Notes under the pieces: generated by a model | What the model was told of the DNA's origin: nothing | The model's input: only the letters and a program-made list of their open reading frames with translations | Database searches by the model: none | In this document: piece after piece, positions 58,430 through 64,000 of the stretch | Numbering within the stretch: position 1 is the stretch's first letter | How the letters are laid out: every line of letters begins with the position of its first letter | Made by a program: the position numbers and the translations under genes | Source: Typhlomys cinereus | Taxonomy: Eukaryota; Chordata; Mammalia; Rodentia; Platacanthomyidae | Length of the DNA stretch: 64,000 nucleotides | Reading direction: 5' to 3' | NCBI GenBank assembly: GCA_023101885.1 | Contig: JALPQD010000241.1 | Span: forward strand, 930,001-994,000

Positions 58430-59075
58430 CTCCAAGGTTAGAGAACATTGAAGAAGGGAGAATGATAATAATGCAGAAGTCAAAAAGTAGGAAAGAGTAT
58501 AACCAAACAGTGTCTTCTGGCTGCTGCTACCATGGACCCCATACACGCTATGTTTACCTCAGCAAAACTACATAATATTCAGCGGTGAATATTGCATAAG
58601 AAGGAGACATAAGCTTGTAAGAACCTAGAAGATGATAGGAGTGAGGTCAAACATTATCTTCTAGTCATGAAAGGGCTGTTGCATCCATGAACACAAGTCA
58701 GCTATGCATATTTCCATAGGACTTACATGGTATTTGTCACTAGAAAAGGATGGAGAACTCAGGTTGGCCCCATACTTTCCTGAAAGACTGATGAATGTCA
58801 ATTCTGACGTAGGAGAGAGAAAATGCTTTCCTCAAGGGTATACCCACTGATATATGACTCATGTTCTAGCAGGAGCTCAGGCATATGCCATCAAATGAAC
58901 TCATCAGATGAAACCCATTGGGTCACACATGGGGAAAAAAAAAAAGATAATTCGAGGAAGACTGGCAGGGAAAAAGAAGGTTTTTAGTGGGAAGCAGGGA
59001 TTAAGTCATGAAACTATCATAGATTCACTGTAATCATATATGATACAATAAAGAATAATTTAAAAAGATATGGCC
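58430..59075 (+). mobile_element. Lx-type L1 3' UTR (first of two)
   Basis: It contains 'gagaacattgaagaagggag', 'cagtgtcttctggctgctgc', 'ggttggccccatactttcct', 'aatgctttcctcaagggtat', 'gttctagcaggagctcaggc' and 'ggtcacacatggggaaaaaa', then a purine-rich end with 'aaactatcatagattcactg' and A-rich sequence. The order is that of rodent L1 3' UTRs and matches 29150-29830 in part. Confidence 0.65.
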
Positions 59076-59079
59076 TGTC

Positions 59080-59254
59080 AGTATTTCATTATGGATGGGG
59101 GAGGACCTCATGGCGTATTAGCCCACCTTGAGAAAGTACTGATGATGTGTAATGCTGGTTGTATAATGGGGCTGTGTTCCTCAGTAATATACCCATATTC
59201 CAGCATGTAACAAGACAAATGTTGATGCAAGCAACCCTGATGAAGCTCAGTGAG

Positions 59255-59311
<57 letters not shown>

Positions 59312-59460
59312 TAGGAAGGAGGCTAGGTAGGAACAAGAAAGTTTTCAATGAGAAAAAGAGGGGGAATGTGGTAGAATAACCTGGTGAAAAATCACTTAAG
59401 ATTATCATATATACATATGAAACTGTCAAAGGAGATAACAGCAATATAAATGATGACATG
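59080..59460 (+). mobile_element. Lx-type L1 3' UTR (second, adjacent)
   Basis: 'gggctgtgttcctcagtaat' and 'atacccatattccagcatgt', then 'ctcagtgagtcacacacaca', a long CA run, and 'aaagttttcaatgagaaaaa', 'ggtagaataacctggtgaaa' and 'catatgaaactgtcaaagg' parallel the end of the preceding element. It lies in direct orientation immediately after it, either as a separate insertion into the A-rich end or as a local duplication. Confidence 0.6.
59256..59307. repeat. (CA)26 microsatellite
   Basis: 52 bp of uninterrupted CA, in the place where the neighbouring L1 3' UTR has only 'cacaca'. Confidence 0.96.
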
Positions 59461-59850
59461 CTAAATTAGACATCCTTTGTGTTAGGGCATCTGACCTGCT
59501 CTTATATGTGAAAGCTGAATACTATCAGGAGATGTCCGCAGGCTCCTTTCCATTCTTACCATGTGTTTTTTTCTTGTCCAAGTTTTATTTAGCGTCTTTA
59601 ATATGTTCTTAAGATCTTCCGAAAAAACAGAAACTATAAATGGAAACTAAATCAAACCGAGAAGAATGTCCCTTGAAAGAAAGGTACGATATGTTTTACC
59701 TGGACCAGGGATCCTTTCCCTTTCAGTGATCTGCAAATCTCTGCTCACATAGCAACAGCAACTTAAAAACTAGACTACATAGAGTGTTTGTTAATCTCTA
59801 TAGTGTCATCAGTACAACCTCACTGACACAAAACTATGTGGGCAAACTCC
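59461..59850. other. unannotated sequence
   Basis: Nothing recognised. Confidence 0.4.
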
Positions 59851-60170
59851 AATAATTGGCACATGAAGCAAAAATTAACATTACTGTTAATGGACTATCT
59901 GTCTAGAATAGAATAGAGAATCAAAACTGATCTCCAGTTACAGAACTATAAATGAGTCAGTAAAACCTTAACCAAAGTATTCTTTCCTATGTGTTACTTC
60001 CTGATTGGATAAACAATGTTAACTGGTACATGTTGTAAAACTTAACACTGCTACTAATTGGCTAGCTGTCTAAAAAAGAATAGGGCCTCATAACTGATTT
60101 CTACTTAAAAATTTATAAATGGGTCAGCCAAATCTTTATCAAAGAATTCTTTCCTGTGTTTTAATTCCTC
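59851..60170. repeat. diverged tandem duplication, period about 167 bp
   Basis: Segment A (about 59851-60002) and segment B (about 60018-60170) align in order: 'ttggcacatgaagcaaaaat' with 'ctggtacatgttgtaaaact', 'ggactatctgtctagaatag' with 'ggctagctgtctaaaaaaga', 'aactataaatgagtcagtaa' with 'aatttataaatgggtcagcc', and 'tattctttcctatgtgttac' with 'aattctttcctgtgttttaa'. The offset is 167-168 bp at several anchors. Identity looks to be around 70 percent by eye. Confidence 0.8.
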
Positions 60171-60191
60171 TTCCTTTCTTTTCTCTTAAAT

Positions 60192-60290
60192 TTCTTGGGC
60201 TTGTGATATAGCTCAATAGACAAGTTACCTACTTGCAAACTTAGTGACCTGTGTAAAATTCCCAGAAGTCTGTTTGATAGAAGGAAAAAA
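60192..60290 (+). mobile_element. ID-like SINE head fragment
   Basis: 'gggcttgtgatatagctcaa' and 'tagacaagttacctacttgc' with 'gtgacctgtgtaaaattccc' resemble a decayed ID-type tRNA-derived SINE. Confidence 0.5.
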
Positions 60291-62072
60291 CTGACTTCTC
60301 AAAAATCATATAGATACTTGTATTTAACAGCATAACCTTACAAATAATGCAACAATCTACCAAGCTATCCTCTGTCTCAAAAGACTTCAGAAAATGGGAT
60401 AAATGCAATTTTCAATCCTAATGATCATCTCCCCATTAACCAATAGTCACTCTTGTTTGCTAAAGACCCAAAGGAAAGAAGACTGAATCTAAATCATCAA
60501 GAAATCACACTAGTTCAGTTATGAAGTAAACAACTGAAAATTTCTACTTTCACTAAGAATATTGTGGTTTAAACTCTTTCAGAAGACATAAACATAGCTG
60601 AAAGAGGTTTACAGCTGCAATACTAAAGACCAGTTCATGGGAGCTGTTTTCCTTGTGGTTTCTGTGCTTTGTGTTTGCGTGATAAGAGTAATTGCTACTG
60701 TAGGAATGGTGATCCACAACAATAGCAAGTGCATAGGTCTCTGCCACTAATTCACTGCACTGGATTTAGACAATTTTCCCCATTCTTTGACTTCAGAACT
60801 AGAAAGATAACTCTGGTCTGAGTATTTGACTTTTCAGACAAATCAGTCAAAGTTCTGGGTCAGGTCGATTTCCTCCATCTTCTCTTCCTAAAGCAGATTA
60901 AGTTCCCAAGTCTGGAGCAGCTGACATGCTGTGGATACCATGGTGTAATTGGAGGCAAGTCCATGAGATGATCATTAAACAACTCAAATTTATTTGGGCG
61001 ATTCTACATTTCAATAATTCAAAAGTTTAAAATTGGGAGCACTGTGCTACATACACTCAGAGTACACAAGGTCTTTGTGCCTTCTGGGCCACCACAGACT
61101 TGGAAACTCCAAAAGAGAAAGGATGCCTCACTCACGTATTTTTACTTATTTTTCCTGAGAATATACTTTATGACATGACTGGGAGGCAATGAAGCCCAGG
61201 GACATCTGTACTGACTTAAGATGGGTGTGGGAAAAAGGTCAGGGTGATGGGGGCAAACTTTTCTGTTACAGTTTAGCCCACATGTTCTGGAAGGTGAATC
61301 AGGCATACAGGGTCTACGAGCAATGCTTTTGTAACATGACATCATAGTAGAATCCTTGAAGATGTCACAATTCTCACACGTCTCACTCCTCTAGGGTTTG
61401 TGTTTGTCTAAATACAGTAAAGGCTTTCATAAGCTAAGCCTTGTCCCAAATTTCCCATAGTTTAAAATAATTCTATTCACACATTCATTACCTCTTAGAA
61501 ACTGTATTGTGATCCCGATCTCAGTCTTCTAACAACACTTCTCCTTTCCATATCTCAGAACATTGCTATCCAGCTGCCCTTGACTGTGAGACATTTCAGG
61601 TTATGATACCAGCATCACCTATACCATGAACTCCTTTATCACTGTCAACAATGGAATGCACATTCAGAGCCTCTGGAATACAGTCACACACGATTACATT
61701 TCTTGGGCTACTGTTTGTTGCCTCATAACTAATTTGCAATTTTTCTGCACCCTCACCTCCCTAACACTAGATGTCCTGAGAGGAAGCAGCCATGAATATC
61801 ATATTTATAACTTCTAGATCTCTAGCTGGTATCGAAGGTTGTCGAATAGAAAGAGTAAAAGTTCAGTCGTCTATCATCACAGTTATCTATACCTGTGGCC
61901 CAAGCTTGCAGTTTTGGTGTGCACTCAAGGAAAAGCACACATTGCATAGTTTTTCATTCACAATTGAATGATAAATCTAGGCCAATGGTAAGTAATTAGT
62001 GAACTCTCCACAACTCTATGTCTCCTCTACAGTTTTTTGATGACCAATTTATCTCTAGCACATTACTTTTAG
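60291..62072. other. unannotated sequence
   Basis: About 1.8 kb with chance frames of 60-67 codons (60553-60747, 61142-61345, 61626-61817). No repeat or gene recognised. Confidence 0.4.
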
Positions 62073-62180
62073 TCATTACAAGAAAAAAGGAAGGGATGGA
62101 GGGAAAAAGAAGGGATAAAAGGAGTGAAACAGGAAAGAATGAAGGAAGAATGGAGGCAGGGAAGGATAGAGGAAGAAGGC
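62073..62180. repeat. GGAA-type purine-rich tract
   Basis: About 108 bp of mostly purines on the + strand, with many GGAA/GGGA words. The frames at 61996-62254 follow this bias. Confidence 0.85.
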
Positions 62181-64000
62181 ACATGCCAGTCTATTCAACT
62201 CTTACTTCTTGTATAAAGCTGAAGGATCTCCTGAGATATCTTATCTTTGAATAAGTTATATACCCTGAAAGAGATGCTTTGGGATCCCACCTAATTTAAA
62301 ATGCTGGTCTGAAACTCTTTGAAGAATATTGGCACATAGTTCTATCTTTTATCAGCTCATTCTTGAGTTTGCATCATCCAGTTCTCCTTCTTGTCCTTTC
62401 ATTTATTTAGAGCATGCTTAAATCTCCTCTAGGACTCTGAGAGCACCAGGGATTTGAGTGTAATACTAATGTGATTTCAACATCACTATTCTAACACTGT
62501 TATTCGGAGGACTGTGTAGTCTTAACCAATAGTGGGTTATGTTTGAAGAAATTCACTTCAATGGCCATAATTGCTTAAAAATCAACTTAAATTTGTTTTT
62601 ATACATTTTTAAGAGATTCCTTTGATAATCCACTGAAAAGCTTTGTGAAGCATACTTCATATAATTTTAATGTTCTTTTCTACCCCACCCCCAATGTTCT
62701 TTCTCTGGTAAAATGTCTTCTATAAACATGCTGCCTGCGTTTTCTATCTGTGTCCTTCCCTGATCTCGTTCATAATTAATGATGTAGCTATACTTAGCCT
62801 CCTTTCTTTCAGAAGAGGAAAAGGAGAAAGTGAAAGGGTAGAAATAAGATTCCTTGCAGTGAAATGGAGAGTGCAGGTCCAATAATTCCCAGATAAATAG
62901 GAAGCAACTCTAGGTTTAATAAGTTTATATCCCAGAGGGAAAGAGACAGACCCCAGATCAACTATACCTCCTGGATGGTTGTGTTATACATATACCACTG
63001 TTCCATAGGAGGGAAGCATCTGGGAGAATCTGGCTATGCAAACATGGCTGAACCTATCTATTGAGAACAGTAGTTCAACTCAGGAGAACAGACTGGGGAG
63101 GACCAGATCCCTACCCAAGGAAAGGGGTTGCCAGTTCTAAGACTTTTGGTCAGGACTCTCCATTGTGGCTCCAGATCTTTCTGCTGTCTCCATTAACTGA
63201 ATAGTTTTCACACCCTTGGCAGACCTGTCTAGTTTTTGGAAATAGACTCCCCATCCTTTTGTAATCTAATGAGATAAGAATTGGAACAGATGCCCAGTGT
63301 GTTCTAATCAGGTCCTTATAAAAGGCGTGTATGCCAGGACTAATAGAATAGTCTCTGAACGCAGTTGACAGTGCTTTACCACTTTTTATCATCATTGCTG
63401 TACTGAGCTCAAGATGCAAATGTTCCTTCCTGGAATCCACATGGATCTTTTTTTTTCCTTTTCCATATTAACTAATTAAGCACTATTTAAATTGTACTTA
63501 GTCTGGCATTATTTCTAGCCTAGCATATCAATTGGCCACATTAAGTTTCATAGTCCATTTTGAAGCCCAATTGCCTAACCTCCCACTGTTCTCCCAGTCA
63601 CATGGCTCTGTTTCAGTTTCTTACCATTTTCTCTGCTTTTATTTCAGTACATTGCCTCCTTAGTCATTTCCATCAAAAACAAATGGATTAAGAAAGAATT
63701 GTAAGAGATTGTCAGTTGAAGATAACCAAATCTGCAAAACTACTCTGGGACATTTTCATTTTTTATTTTCCTTTGTCTTTTTTGTTTATTTTTAATTATT
63801 TTTACTCTGAACCCATGAAATACAAGGAAATTAAAACACTGGTCATATCAACGATTTTCTCCTATGCAGTTAAAATGGCTATGGTAAGAATATTAGTCAC
63901 CAGTTTGGATAAAAATCATAAGTGTTGGAGCCAGGTTGGAGGTGGGAGTTAGAGGGCAAATTTAAGCCCAGATCTTTCTCAGCACTTTGTCCTTGTGGAG
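62181..64000. other. unannotated sequence
   Basis: A 96-codon frame at 63150-63440 (-) and a 78-codon frame at 63716-63952 (+) have no recognisable domain. A TATA-like word at 63317-63325 has no supporting promoter context. No repeats recognised. Confidence 0.4.

Noticed and set aside
63317..63325. TATA-box-like word 'tataaaagg'
   Set aside because: No CpG enrichment, initiator or downstream coding exon, and the word is expected by chance in AT-rich DNA.

Overview
This is a 64 kb stretch of AT-rich nuclear DNA from a mammal, almost certainly a rodent. The evidence is its set of old and young retroelements. It has B4-, B3- and ID/B1-type SINEs, MT/ORR1-like MaLR LTRs, rodent Lx-type L1 3' UTRs and one younger L1 family with a pyrimidine-rich (+ strand) 3' UTR. 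Over these lies a background of ancient MIR and L1M fragments shared by placental mammals. I could not name the species. The SINE with a B2-like tRNA head and its own body does not look like a plain mouse or rat element, so a dipodoid, spalacid or other non-murine rodent is possible.

I find no convincing protein-coding gene, rRNA, tRNA or CRISPR array. Open reading frames reach only about 156 codons. The longer ones are either decayed L1 ORF2 or chance translations of microsatellites and G-rich L1 3' UTRs. The window reads as intergenic or deep intronic sequence.

Layout: 1-5.7 kb holds an MIR and scattered pieces of old + strand L1 ORF2. 5.98-7.0 kb has a 3'-UTR-only L1 (- strand) and a B4 SINE. 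8-19 kb is mostly unique sequence with MaLR-like LTRs, an ID/B1 pair and MIRs. 20-25.4 kb has GA and CT microsatellites, B3 SINEs, a repeat-poor block (22.9-24.1 kb) with a possible 25-nt exon, and a well-preserved SINE with a 10-bp target duplication set against an older B3. 25.4-32 kb is mainly unique, with an (AT)20 run, an Lx L1 3' UTR, a GATA/GACA tract and a B4. 33-42 kb has another L1 3' UTR, a purine tract, SINEs, MIRs and LTR-like repeats. 42.3-50 kb holds the two youngest-looking L1s. One is simply 5'-truncated. The other (47948-49962) is a twin-primed, internally inverted insertion bounded by a perfect 15-bp target-site duplication. 50-60.2 kb has an old repeat with a perfect 56-bp tandem duplication, a (TATC)n run, more members of the B2-headed SINE family, antisense older L1 ORF2 remnants, two adjacent Lx 3' UTRs and a diverged 167-bp tandem duplication. 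60.2-64 kb is mostly unique.

The most informative signals concern retroelement history: the inverted L1, the SINE family that carries a CA microsatellite at the same site in every copy, and G-quadruplex-prone L1 3' UTRs. None amounts to a demonstrable new biological system.
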